A stretch of DNA of 64,000 bases from Flavobacteriales bacterium (lineage in GTDB: Bacteria; Bacteroidota; Bacteroidia; Flavobacteriales_F; PHOS-HE28): positions 62,001 through 126,000 of the forward strand of contig JAEUSU010000005.1 in the NCBI GenBank assembly GCA_016788635.1, in the 5' to 3' direction. Every line of letters begins with the position of its first letter. Within the stretch, counting starts at the first letter, position 1. The position numbers and the translations under genes are program-made. Positions 41,704 to 50,370 of the stretch are shown piece after piece. The notes below the pieces were generated by a model. The model ran no database searches. It saw only the letters and a program-made list of their open reading frames with translations, and was not told where the DNA came from.

Positions 41704-44619
41704 ATGAACCTTCGTAACCTGCTCATCGCCCTGCTCGCCTGGGGTGTCTGCGCTGGCACGCTGCTCGCCCAGGGTGGTGGCCTTCAGACCATGCAGGATT
41801 ACCAAACGCTGAAGGACCAAGGCAAGATCCCCGCGAGCTACACAGGGTTCGCCCAGTCGCTGGCACAGCCAAGCAAGAATGTGAAACCCCCCTTGGGCGC
41901 TCCGAAGTCCGGCCCCTGCGATTGTTGGATCGCGCCGGATGCCACCTACACCCTGGCCATGCCCCCGAATGATGACGGTTCGTCGGGCATGATCCCCCTG
42001 CCGTTCTCGTTCAACCTGTACGGCACGAACTACACCTCGCTCTACATCAACAACAACGGCAACGTGTCCTTTGGGGCACCGTATGGCGCGTTCTCCAGTT
42101 CCGCCTTCCCGAACGCCAACTTCGTGATGGTGGCGCCCTTCTGGGGCGATGTCGACACCCGGCCTGCAGGTGGCGGCAGTGTGTGGTACAAGGTCACCCC
42201 CACGGCCATTTATGTGAACTGGGTGGCGGTGGGTTACTACAGCATGCAGACCAACATGCTGAACTCCTTCCAGCTGATCCTTACGGACGGGAACGACCCG
42301 AACATCGGCATCGGCAAGAATGTGCAGTTCTGCTATCAGGACATGCAGTGGACGACAGGCAGCGCTTCGGGTGGTACAGGCGGTTTTGGTGGCACACCAT
42401 CCACAGTGGGCGCCAACCGTGGCAATGGCATTGACTATATCCAGTTCGGCCGCTTCAATGCGCCGGGCACGCTTTACTTCGGCCCCTTGGCGGGCAATTC
42501 ACAGGTGAGCTGGCTGGACTATAAGAACTTCACTTTTACCACGGCGGTGAGCACCTCCAACATCCCGCCCATCGGCACGGGCACCTACCTGTGCGACACG
42601 CTCGAGACGTGCGCGGGGATGATGAACATCCTGGACATGACCTTCCTCTCCCCGGAACCCGGGCAGACCACCACGGCCATTACCTCGTGTGCCACGCTGA
42701 GCAATTACACAACCTCCTCCTACACGCCGGGCAATACCTGCCAGATCACCGGGCAGTTCACGCCTTTGCCAACGGAACTGGGTTATCACCAGGTGTTGTT
42801 CGAGGCTACGGACAATGGCACTCCTCCATTGACAGCCACCTACTACATCGTGGTGCACGTGTTCCCCGCTGCGGCCACGGCATCCGGGTCTGTCACGGTG
42901 TGCAGTGCGGGACCTCCGGTGAACCTCTTCGCTCAACTGAGTCCGGCGTTGACCCCGGGTGGCACCTGGGTGAACCCTTCCGGTGTGCCACATAGCGGAA
43001 CCTTGCAACCTTCAACGGACCCTTCCGGCGACTACATCTACAATGTGGGCACCGGCGCAGGTTGCCCCAGCACGGGTACAGTTACGGTCACGAACATTCT
43101 TGCGCCGAACGCGGGGAATAATGCGGTGCTGAACACCTGCAATTCCAACCCTCCCACCGACCTGTCCACCCTAATCGGTGTGGCAGACCCGGGTGGTTAT
43201 TGGTCCGCTCCCGGTGGAGGCGCCATGTTCAGCCCCGTGCTTGATCCGGCTTTTTCGCTGCCAGGCAACTACACCTACACGGTCCTTGGCAATGCCCCTT
43301 GCGGCAATGATGTGGCATCTGTGACCGTGAACATCGCACTGGCCGTGGATGCGGGAGTGGATGCCACGGTGGCGCTCTGCACCGATGCCGCACCCTTGAA
43401 CATGCTCGGTGCCTTGGGCGGGTCCCCGGATGCGTCCGGCCAATGGACCTCCCCGAGCGGTGCGCCCTTCGGCGGCACCTTCAACGCTTCGGTGGACCAA
43501 CCCGGTGTGTATACCTATTTCACGCCGGCTGTAGCACCTTGTGCATCGGACCAGTCCGAATTGACCATCACGGTCGATCCTCAGCCGAACAGCGGTTCGG
43601 ATGCGCTGGTTGAGCCGTGTGCCGATGCGCCCAACATCCCGCTCTTCCCCTTGCTTGGACCTGCCGACGCGGGCGGCACCTGGCTGAATCCGAACGGCGT
43701 GGCATTCGGCGGGACGTTGCAACCCATCTTCGAGTTGTCGGGTGACTACCTGTATGTCACCTACGGCATCGGTGCGTGCGTGCACCTTACGGACACGGCA
43801 GTGGTCACGGCCAACATCGGGCACATGCCTGAAGTGGCCTTCACCGCCGAACCGCTCGCCGGATGTGCACCACTTGACGTATACTTCGACAACCAGACAC
43901 CGCCGGCGCATGTAGGCCAATGCGCTTGGAGCTTCGGCAACGGCAGCTCGGGCACCAACACGGGCGACTTCAACTTCATCTATGGTGCCCCCGGCCACTT
44001 TACGGTAACGCTCACTGTGACCTCGCCGGAAGGATGTGTCACCACGCTCACCAAACCGCAGTACATCCTGGTCCAACCACCGCCGCAGGCCACCTTCACC
44101 GCCTATCCCAATCCTGCCACGGTGGACAACAACAATGTCTCCCTCGCATCCACGGACCCGTTGGCGGTGCAATGGGCGTGGGACATCGGTGGCCTGGACT
44201 CCGCGTTCACGAGGAACGTGCTCCATCCCTTCCCGAACGTGCTGGGGGGAGAGTACGAGGTGTGCCTCACCGTGTGGGACATCTATGGCTGCGAGGACAC
44301 CGAATGCCAGACGGTGATCGTCAAGAACCCGCTCGCCGTGTATGTGCCGAACGCCTTCTCCCCGAACGGAGATGGCGTCAACGATGACTTCTATCCCCTG
44401 GTGTCCGGGAACGATGAGAAACAGTTCAAGCTGTACGTTTTCGATCGGTGGGGCAGCATGATCTTCGAAAGCACCGACCAGTATGAGCGGTGGAACGGTG
44501 GATACCGGAACAGCGGCGAAGTGCTTCCCAATGGCGTGTATGTCTGGAGGCTGATCACCATGCCCGAGGATGGTGGCGGCCGGAAGGAATACACCGGGCA
44601 CGTGACGCTGATCAAGTGA
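41704..44619 (+). CDS. Large T9SS type B secreted protein with NIDO-like and PKD-like domains
   Basis: A 971-residue protein. The signal peptide ends around LLAQ (residue 23). Next comes a nidogen (NIDO)-like domain (about residues 75-270), with SLYINNNGNVSFG and MVAPFWGDVDTR. A long series of beta-sandwich repeats with the pattern 'G-W-P-G-F-GTL-P--D-SGDY-Y' follows, then a PKD-like domain near 720-790. It ends with the type B sorting domain (VYVPNAFSPNGDGVNDDF onward). It should be displayed on the cell surface, perhaps in adhesion. It lies 21 bases after the anti-sigma-like gene and 19 bases before a paralogue, so all four genes may be one operon. Confidence 0.9.
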   Translation: MNLRNLLIALLAWGVCAGTLLAQGGGLQTMQDYQTLKDQGKIPASYTGFAQSLAQPSKNVKPPLGAPKSGPCDCWIAPDATYTLAMPPNDDGSSGMIPLPFSFNLYGTNYTSLYINNNGNVSFGAPYGAFSSSAFPNANFVMVAPFWGDVDTRPAGGGSVWYKVTPTAIYVNWVAVGYYSMQTNMLNSFQLILTDGNDPNIGIGKNVQFCYQDMQWTTGSASGGTGGFGGTPSTVGANRGNGIDYIQFGRFNAPGTLYFGPLAGNSQVSWLDYKNFTFTTAVSTSNIPPIGTGTYLCDTLETCAGMMNILDMTFLSPEPGQTTTAITSCATLSNYTTSSYTPGNTCQITGQFTPLPTELGYHQVLFEATDNGTPPLTATYYIVVHVFPAAATASGSVTVCSAGPPVNLFAQLSPALTPGGTWVNPSGVPHSGTLQPSTDPSGDYIYNVGTGAGCPSTGTVTVTNILAPNAGNNAVLNTCNSNPPTDLSTLIGVADPGGYWSAPGGGAMFSPVLDPAFSLPGNYTYTVLGNAPCGNDVASVTVNIALAVDAGVDATVALCTDAAPLNMLGALGGSPDASGQWTSPSGAPFGGTFNASVDQPGVYTYFTPAVAPCASDQSELTITVDPQPNSGSDALVEPCADAPNIPLFPLLGPADAGGTWLNPNGVAFGGTLQPIFELSGDYLYVTYGIGACVHLTDTAVVTANIGHMPEVAFTAEPLAGCAPLDVYFDNQTPPAHVGQCAWSFGNGSSGTNTGDFNFIYGAPGHFTVTLTVTSPEGCVTTLTKPQYILVQPPPQATFTAYPNPATVDNNNVSLASTDPLAVQWAWDIGGLDSAFTRNVLHPFPNVLGGEYEVCLTVWDIYGCEDTECQTVIVKNPLAVYVPNAFSPNGDGVNDDFYPLVSGNDEKQFKLYVFDRWGSMIFESTDQYERWNGGYRNSGEVLPNGVYVWRLITMPEDGGGRKEYTGHVTLIK

Positions 44620-44638
44620 TCAGATCAGGGATCCCAAT

Positions 44639-46819
44639 ATGACCATGAAGCAAGACCTGCTGATGCGCTGTGGCGCATGGATGATAGGCGTATGTGCGGC
44701 CCTGACCGGCTTGGCGCAGGAGAAACAGCTACTCACGCCATCGCAGTACCAACAGATGAAGGAGAGCGGCTCGCTGCCCTCCCTTTTCCAAGTGGCCCAT
44801 CCCGCTCAGTCACCGGTGAAGCCGAAGGTGCACAAGTCCCCGGGTGTATTGAAGGGCGGTGGCAACAGTGATTGCGACTGCTGGATCGAACCGGATGCCT
44901 CCTACACGCTGGCGATGGCACCCAATGATGATGGCTCCTCACCACCCATCGTATTGCCCTTCATCTTCAACCTGTACAGCGAGCTCTACAGCACGGTGTA
45001 CATCAACAACAACGGCAACGTCTCCTTCGACTTCCCTTACGGCACCTACACTCCGGCAGGCTTCCCCAACCCGAGCTTCAAGATGGTGGCGCCTTTCTGG
45101 GCCGATGTGGATACGCGCGGCATCGGGCAGGTGCTTTATAAGGTGACACCCACCGCGCTCTATGTGAACTGGGTGGATGTAGGCTATTTCAACACCCAGA
45201 CGGACAAGATCGCCAACTTCCAGCTGATCATCACCAACGGCAGTGACCCGGTGATCGGCGTGGGCAAGAACGTGAGCTTCTGCTACAAGGACATGCAGTG
45301 GACGACGGGAAGCGCCTCATGCGTCGGCAACAATCCCTGCTCCAACAGCCTGGGGACCTTCAGCTGCAGCAACAGCGGAGGGTTTGGTTACGGCTTCTGC
45401 GGTGCACCCGCATTGAATGGCGCCAACCGTGGCAATGGCGTGGACTACATCCAGTTCGGCACGTACGACCGGCCGGGGTTCGCCTACGATGGTCCTGCGG
45501 GCGCCACGGACGAAGTGGATTGGCTGGACTACAAGAATTTCGTGTTCACCACACAGGTTTCCACGAGCAACATCCCGCCCATCGCGAACAGTGCGTTGCT
45601 GTGTGACACCTTGCGGATCTGCGCGGGCGAGCTGGTGCAGCTGGACATGTCCTTCCTGGCACCCGAGGCTGGCCAGACCGTGGTGGCCACCTCTTCGGCA
45701 CCCACACTGAGCACGTATACCGAGGTGAACAATGTGAGTGGCATCAACGCCCTCATCCAAAGTGAGTTCATCCCCACACCGGCGGAAGTGGGGTTCCACA
45801 GCATCGCTTATGAAGCCACGGACAATGGGGTGCCTCCGCTCACGACTTATGTGGACATCGTGATCGAGGTGGTGCCATCGCCGGGTGGTCCACCGGTGAT
45901 CACTGGAACGAGCACCATTTGCACGGGGGCCACCACCACACTTGCTGCGACGGGCGGCCCATACGACAACCTGCTCTGGAGCAATGGGGCCACCGGCACC
46001 ACAGTGCAGGTGGGCCCGGGCACCTACACGGTGGTGGGCTTTACCGGGGGCTGTTCGCTGATATCCGACCCGTTCGTGGTCACTGGGCTGCCGCTGCCAC
46101 AACCGCAGATCACCGGCGTATTGTTCAATTGTGGTGGCGCTCCCACCACACTGAGCACGGACCAGCCTTACGCGTCCTACAGCTGGAGCAATGGCGCCAC
46201 CACGCCCTCTATAACCGCAGGCACTGGCAATTACTCCGTTACCGTCACGGATGCCAACGGTTGTGCCGGCACATCGGCAGCGGTGAACGTGCTGATCGCG
46301 CCCGATCCCACGGCTTCCTTCATCACCGACCCCCTCTCTCCACAACAACCCGGGGTGGAGGTGGACCTTGCGAGCACTTCCTCCGGCAACGGAGGGACCA
46401 TTCCGAACCCCGCTGGCTATGCGTGGGACTTCGGGAATGGGCAGACCGCCACCGGTCAGTCGGTCAGCATCACCTACCCCGTGCCGGGCATCTACACCAT
46501 CACCCTAACGGTGACCACCACGGACGGGTGCACGGATGTGGCCACCTGGACCTACGTGGTGCAGCCCCAGGAGATCTTCGTGCCCAACGTGTTCAGTCCG
46601 AACGGCGATGGCTACAACGACGAGCTGGAGTTCGTGAACCTGCAGTACTATGATGGGGCCCACCTGATCGTATACAGCCGCTGGGGCAACGTGGTGTATG
46701 AGAACTTCAGTTACAAGAACACATGGAGGGCACAGGGTGTCAGTGATGGCACCTACTTCTTCGTGCTCACGCTGAAGGATGGGCGCCAGTACAGTGGGCA
46801 TGTGACGCTGTTGCGCTGA
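44639..46819 (+). CDS. T9SS type B secreted protein, paralogue of the upstream gene
   Basis: A 726-residue protein sharing the layout of its neighbour: signal peptide (to about LTGLAQ), a proline/lysine linker, a NIDO-like domain (about 80-290) with VYINNNGNVSFD and MVAPFWADVDTR, beta-sandwich repeats including two of the form 'TLAATGGPYDNLLWSNGATG', a PKD-like domain (about 560-640) and a type B sorting domain starting IFVPNVFSPNGDGYND. Similarity to the upstream protein is strongest in the NIDO-like part, indicating tandem duplication followed by divergence in the middle. Confidence 0.9.
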   Translation: MTMKQDLLMRCGAWMIGVCAALTGLAQEKQLLTPSQYQQMKESGSLPSLFQVAHPAQSPVKPKVHKSPGVLKGGGNSDCDCWIEPDASYTLAMAPNDDGSSPPIVLPFIFNLYSELYSTVYINNNGNVSFDFPYGTYTPAGFPNPSFKMVAPFWADVDTRGIGQVLYKVTPTALYVNWVDVGYFNTQTDKIANFQLIITNGSDPVIGVGKNVSFCYKDMQWTTGSASCVGNNPCSNSLGTFSCSNSGGFGYGFCGAPALNGANRGNGVDYIQFGTYDRPGFAYDGPAGATDEVDWLDYKNFVFTTQVSTSNIPPIANSALLCDTLRICAGELVQLDMSFLAPEAGQTVVATSSAPTLSTYTEVNNVSGINALIQSEFIPTPAEVGFHSIAYEATDNGVPPLTTYVDIVIEVVPSPGGPPVITGTSTICTGATTTLAATGGPYDNLLWSNGATGTTVQVGPGTYTVVGFTGGCSLISDPFVVTGLPLPQPQITGVLFNCGGAPTTLSTDQPYASYSWSNGATTPSITAGTGNYSVTVTDANGCAGTSAAVNVLIAPDPTASFITDPLSPQQPGVEVDLASTSSGNGGTIPNPAGYAWDFGNGQTATGQSVSITYPVPGIYTITLTVTTTDGCTDVATWTYVVQPQEIFVPNVFSPNGDGYNDELEFVNLQYYDGAHLIVYSRWGNVVYENFSYKNTWRAQGVSDGTYFFVLTLKDGRQYSGHVTLLR

Positions 46820-46836
46820 GGCGTCCGCGTGACGCC

Positions 46837-46844
46837 TACTTTTG
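46837..46844 (+). promoter_or_regulatory. -7 promoter box (TACTTTTG) of metF
   Basis: Exact TAnnTTTG match, 12 bases before the metF ATG at 46857. Confidence 0.6.
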
Positions 46845-46856
46845 GCGCCCACACAC

Positions 46857-47810
46857 ATGAAGGTCATTGAACATCTGAGGCAGGCGAAGGGCACGCTGCT
46901 CTCCTTCGAGATCCTGCCCCCCCTGAAGGGCCGCGACATCCGGTCCATTTACGAAGGCATCGATCCGTTGATGGAGTTCAAGCCAAGCTTCATCAACGTG
47001 ACCTACCACCGGGAGGAGGTCGTTTACAAGGAACGCGGTGGAGGATTGCTCCAGAAGATCCGCCTGCGCAAACGCCCGGGCACCATCGGCATTTGTGCCA
47101 TGATCAAGGCGCAGTACAATGTGGATACGGTGCCGCACCTGATCTGTGGCGGCTTCAGCCGCGAGGAGACCGAGGACGCCCTGATCGAGCTGAACTTCCT
47201 GGGCATCGGCAATGTGCTGGCCCTGCGCGGCGATGCCGTGAAGAACGAAGGCCACTTCATCCCCGAGCGTGACGGGCATGCGCATGCCGTGGAACTCATC
47301 CGACAGATCGCGGCGCTGAACAAGGGTGTTTACCTGCATGAAGAGGAGCAGGAGGCCGCACCCACCGACCTGTGCGTCGGAGCAGCCTGCTATCCGGAGA
47401 AGCACCCCGAGGCGCTCAACCTGGACATCGACATCGCCTACCTGAAGCAGAAGGTGGATGCTGGCGCGGCGTACTTGATGACGCAGATGTTCTTCGACAA
47501 CGCGAAGTATTTTGCCTTCGTGGAGCGCTGCCGCGCGGAAGGCATCACCGTGCCCATCATACCGGGGCTCAAGCCGCTCACCGCCCTGCGCCAGATCGGT
47601 TTCATACCCAAGACCTTCCACGTGGACCTGCCGCAGGCCTTCGCTGCCGAACTGGTGAAGTGCCGCACTGATGCCGAGGTGCGCCGCGTGGGCGTGGAGT
47701 GGTGCATCGCACAGTCCCGTGAGCTGCGGGCGAAGGGCGCCCCCTGCCTGCACTACTACACCATGGGCCGGAGCGAGGCCGTGCGCGAAGTGCTGGGCCA
47801 GGTGATGTGA
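46857..47810 (+). CDS. metF: Methylenetetrahydrofolate reductase
   Basis: MetF reduces 5,10-methylene-THF to 5-methyl-THF for methionine synthesis, using FAD. The 317-residue TIM-barrel protein has the N-terminal SFEILPPLKGRDI (catalytic Glu in the family), SFINVTYHRE, the HLICGGFSREETEDALIEL stretch, NVLALRGDA, and later YLMTQMFFDNAKYFAF with the FAD-binding region GITVPIIPGLKPL. ATG 46857 is chosen over a TTG at 46842 because it follows a promoter box at the expected distance. Overlaps the frame, but not the start, of the next gene. Confidence 0.95.
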   Translation: MKVIEHLRQAKGTLLSFEILPPLKGRDIRSIYEGIDPLMEFKPSFINVTYHREEVVYKERGGGLLQKIRLRKRPGTIGICAMIKAQYNVDTVPHLICGGFSREETEDALIELNFLGIGNVLALRGDAVKNEGHFIPERDGHAHAVELIRQIAALNKGVYLHEEEQEAAPTDLCVGAACYPEKHPEALNLDIDIAYLKQKVDAGAAYLMTQMFFDNAKYFAFVERCRAEGITVPIIPGLKPLTALRQIGFIPKTFHVDLPQAFAAELVKCRTDAEVRRVGVEWCIAQSRELRAKGAPCLHYYTMGRSEAVREVLGQVM

Positions 47811-47835
47811 TCCGGACACAGGACCTCATCTGCCG

Positions 47836-47843
47836 TACCTTCG
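47836..47843 (+). promoter_or_regulatory. -7 promoter box (TACCTTCG) of the M1 peptidase gene
   Basis: One base off TAnnTTTG, only 5 bases before the ATG at 47849. Confidence 0.5.
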
Positions 47844-47848
47844 GGTGC

Positions 47849-49786
47849 ATGCGAACGCTCCTCGCATTCCTGTTGCTCGCTGGTGCAGCTGCACACGCGC
47901 AGGTCGGTTTTGACAAATGCCTGTTGCCGGAGATCGCCGCAGGTGAGGGGCGCGGCTACGCAGCCCAGTTGCGAGCCCTTGCCGGTGAGCCCACGCGCGG
48001 TTTCGATGTGAAGTACCATCGCCTGGAATGGACCGTGGACCCCGCCGTGCGGGCCATTGCCGGGACGGTGACCACTTGGTTCCTGGCCGTGAACGACCTG
48101 GACGCGCTGATCCTCGACCTGAGCGATACGCTTACGGTGGACCAGGTGCTTCACCATGGATCTGCACTACCCTTTCTCCACGGACCCGGCGATACGCTCT
48201 TCATCCCGCTGCCTTCCACGTTGGTCGCTGGCACGCTGGACTCCATCTCCGTGACCTACCACGGGGTGCCCTCATCCTCCGGTTTCGGCTCGTTCGGTAC
48301 GGGCGACCATGACGGTGTGCCGGTGCTGTGGACCTTGAGCCAGCCATTCGGCGCGCAGGATTGGTGGCCTTGCAAGCAGGACCTCTTCGACAAGATCGAT
48401 TCCATCGATGTGTGGGTGACCACCCCGGCCGCCTACCGTGTGGCGGGCAACGGGTTGTTGGTACAGGAGGAAGTACTGGGGGCGGAGAAGCGCTACCACT
48501 GGCGGCACCGCTACCCCATCGCCCACTACCTGATCGCCATCGCGGTCACGAATTATGCGGTGTACAGCGACTGGAGCCCGCTGCCTGCCGGCACAGTGGA
48601 GGTCCTGAACTACGTGTATCCAGAAGAGCTCGCCGATGCGCAGGCAGGCACCGCCATCAGCGTACCGCAGATGCAACTCTTCAATTCGCTTTTCGGCACC
48701 TATCCCTTCCTAAGCGAGAAATATGGGCACGCTCGTTTCAACTGGGGCGGAGGCATGGAGCACCAGACCATGTCCTTCATGGGCGCGTGGCATTTCGAGC
48801 TGGTGGCGCATGAGCTGGCGCACCAGTGGTTCGGCAACAAGGTGACCTGCGGCAGCTGGCAGGACATCTGGCTGAACGAAGGCTTTGCCACCTACCTGGC
48901 GGGGCTGTGCTACCAGTACATCGCCAGTGAATGGTGGGACGTTTGGAAGTTCAACAACGTGAACTTCATCACCTCGGAGCCGGATGGCAGCGTCTTCTGC
49001 CCGGACACGACCAGTGTGGCGCGCATCTTCAGTCCGCGGTTGAGCTATAGCAAGGGCGCCTATGTGCTGCACATGTTGCGTTGGGTGCTCGGGGATACTG
49101 CCTTTTTCGCCGGGTCGCGCAATTATCTGGATGACCCGGACCTGGCCTACGGCGCTGCATTGACGCCACACCTTCAGGCACATCTGGAGGCTGCGGGTGG
49201 GACCACACTAGATGGCTTCTTCGCCGATTGGTATATGGGTGAGGGCCATCCCAGCTACACGCTCACCTGGACACAGGATGCCGGTGGCCTGGTCACCATC
49301 TGGCTGGACCAGATCACCTCGCACCCCTCGGTCACCTTCTTCGAAATGCCGGTGCCCGTGCGCTTGAAGCATGCCGCGCAGGACACGCTGGTGGTGTTGG
49401 ACCATCAATTCTCCGGTCAGGCGTTCACCTTTCCGCTCTCCTTCACCCCGGACAGTGTGCTGTTGGATCCCGACCGCTGGCTGCTGCACCGTGATGATGT
49501 GGTGGTGCGTGTGGGGGATGTGATGCGCTCACGCGAAGCACTTCGCATTGCGCCGAACCCCGTGGTGGACCGTGTGGAGCTGTTCCATCCCACGTGGGGA
49601 AATGGACCGGTGGAGTGCCTGCTGTTCGACGGCCTTGGGCGTTTGGTGCTGCAACGGAATGCAAGCGCAACGGCCGGCAGGCTTCAACTGGACCTGTCCA
49701 CACTTGCGGCTGGTACGTACCGGTTGCAGATGCGTTCCGGAGAACGGCGCTGCTTCGCGCAGGTGGTAAAGGTGGGCGAACGCTGA
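47849..49786 (+). CDS. Secreted M1 family aminopeptidase with T9SS sorting domain
   Basis: A 645-residue protein. The signal peptide is MRTLLAFLLLAGAAAHAQ. A beta-saddle domain is followed by a thermolysin-like M1 catalytic domain. The zinc motif is HELAH at 321-325 with the third ligand E344 (HExxH-x18-E). The exopeptidase motif, GAMEN in classic members, reads GGMEHQ here. The C-terminus (IAPNPVVDRVEL to AQVVKVGER) is a type A T9SS sorting domain, so the enzyme is expected at the cell surface, probably feeding on peptides. ATG 47849 is chosen because it begins the signal and closely follows a promoter box. Confidence 0.92.
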   Translation: MRTLLAFLLLAGAAAHAQVGFDKCLLPEIAAGEGRGYAAQLRALAGEPTRGFDVKYHRLEWTVDPAVRAIAGTVTTWFLAVNDLDALILDLSDTLTVDQVLHHGSALPFLHGPGDTLFIPLPSTLVAGTLDSISVTYHGVPSSSGFGSFGTGDHDGVPVLWTLSQPFGAQDWWPCKQDLFDKIDSIDVWVTTPAAYRVAGNGLLVQEEVLGAEKRYHWRHRYPIAHYLIAIAVTNYAVYSDWSPLPAGTVEVLNYVYPEELADAQAGTAISVPQMQLFNSLFGTYPFLSEKYGHARFNWGGGMEHQTMSFMGAWHFELVAHELAHQWFGNKVTCGSWQDIWLNEGFATYLAGLCYQYIASEWWDVWKFNNVNFITSEPDGSVFCPDTTSVARIFSPRLSYSKGAYVLHMLRWVLGDTAFFAGSRNYLDDPDLAYGAALTPHLQAHLEAAGGTTLDGFFADWYMGEGHPSYTLTWTQDAGGLVTIWLDQITSHPSVTFFEMPVPVRLKHAAQDTLVVLDHQFSGQAFTFPLSFTPDSVLLDPDRWLLHRDDVVVRVGDVMRSREALRIAPNPVVDRVELFHPTWGNGPVECLLFDGLGRLVLQRNASATAGRLQLDLSTLAAGTYRLQMRSGERRCFAQVVKVGER

Positions 49787-49788
49787 AG

Positions 49789-50370
49789 TCACCGCTGCAT
49801 CATGCGGGCCACGTACTTGCCCAGCACATCGAACTCCACGTTCACAAGATCCCCAGCACGCAGCTGGGCGAAGGTGGTGTGCGTGAAGGTGTAGGGAATG
49901 ATGGCCACGCTGAAGCGATCGGCTTGCAGGTCGGCGATGGTGAGGCTCACGCCGTTCAGGCAGATGGAGCCCTTGGGCACGAGCAGGTGCTTTTCTCCGG
50001 GCAGCGTGAACGTGAAGAGCCAGCTGCCTTCGACCTCCCTCACCTCGAGACAGGTCGTCGTGGTGTCCACATGACCCTGTACCAGGTGGCCGTCCAGCCG
50101 GTCACCCATGCGCAGGCTGCGCTCCAGGTTCACGGGAGCGCCCGGTCCTGACCGGCCCAGGTTGCTTCGCACCAGGGTCTCTTCCACAGCCGTAACACGG
50201 TAGCGGTCGTTCAGCAGTTCCACCACGGTAAGGCACACCCCGTTGTGCGCCACGCTTTGGTCCACCTTCAGGTCCGCGGCCATGCCCGCGCGCACGATCA
50301 GGTCGCGGTTGGTGCCGCTGTCGTGCACGGCCACCACTTCACCCACCTCCTCCACAATGCCCGTGAACAT
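49789..50370 (-). CDS. ribE: Riboflavin synthase, alpha subunit
   Basis: Riboflavin synthase dismutates two 6,7-dimethyl-8-ribityllumazines to riboflavin. The 193-residue protein shows the internal duplication of the family: MFTGIVEEVGEV at the N-terminus and the second-lobe start GDRLDGHLVQGHVDTT. Conserved SVAHNGVCLTVVEL and GSICLNGVSLTIADL match between the lobes. ATG 50370 overlaps the TGA of the upstream T9SS gene, so it is probably co-expressed with that unrelated gene. Its convergent neighbour ends 2 bases away. Confidence 0.96.
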   Translation of the reverse strand: MFTGIVEEVGEVVAVHDSGTNRDLIVRAGMAADLKVDQSVAHNGVCLTVVELLNDRYRVTAVEETLVRSNLGRSGPGAPVNLERSLRMGDRLDGHLVQGHVDTTTTCLEVREVEGSWLFTFTLPGEKHLLVPKGSICLNGVSLTIADLQADRFSVAIIPYTFTHTTFAQLRAGDLVNVEFDVLGKYVARMMQR

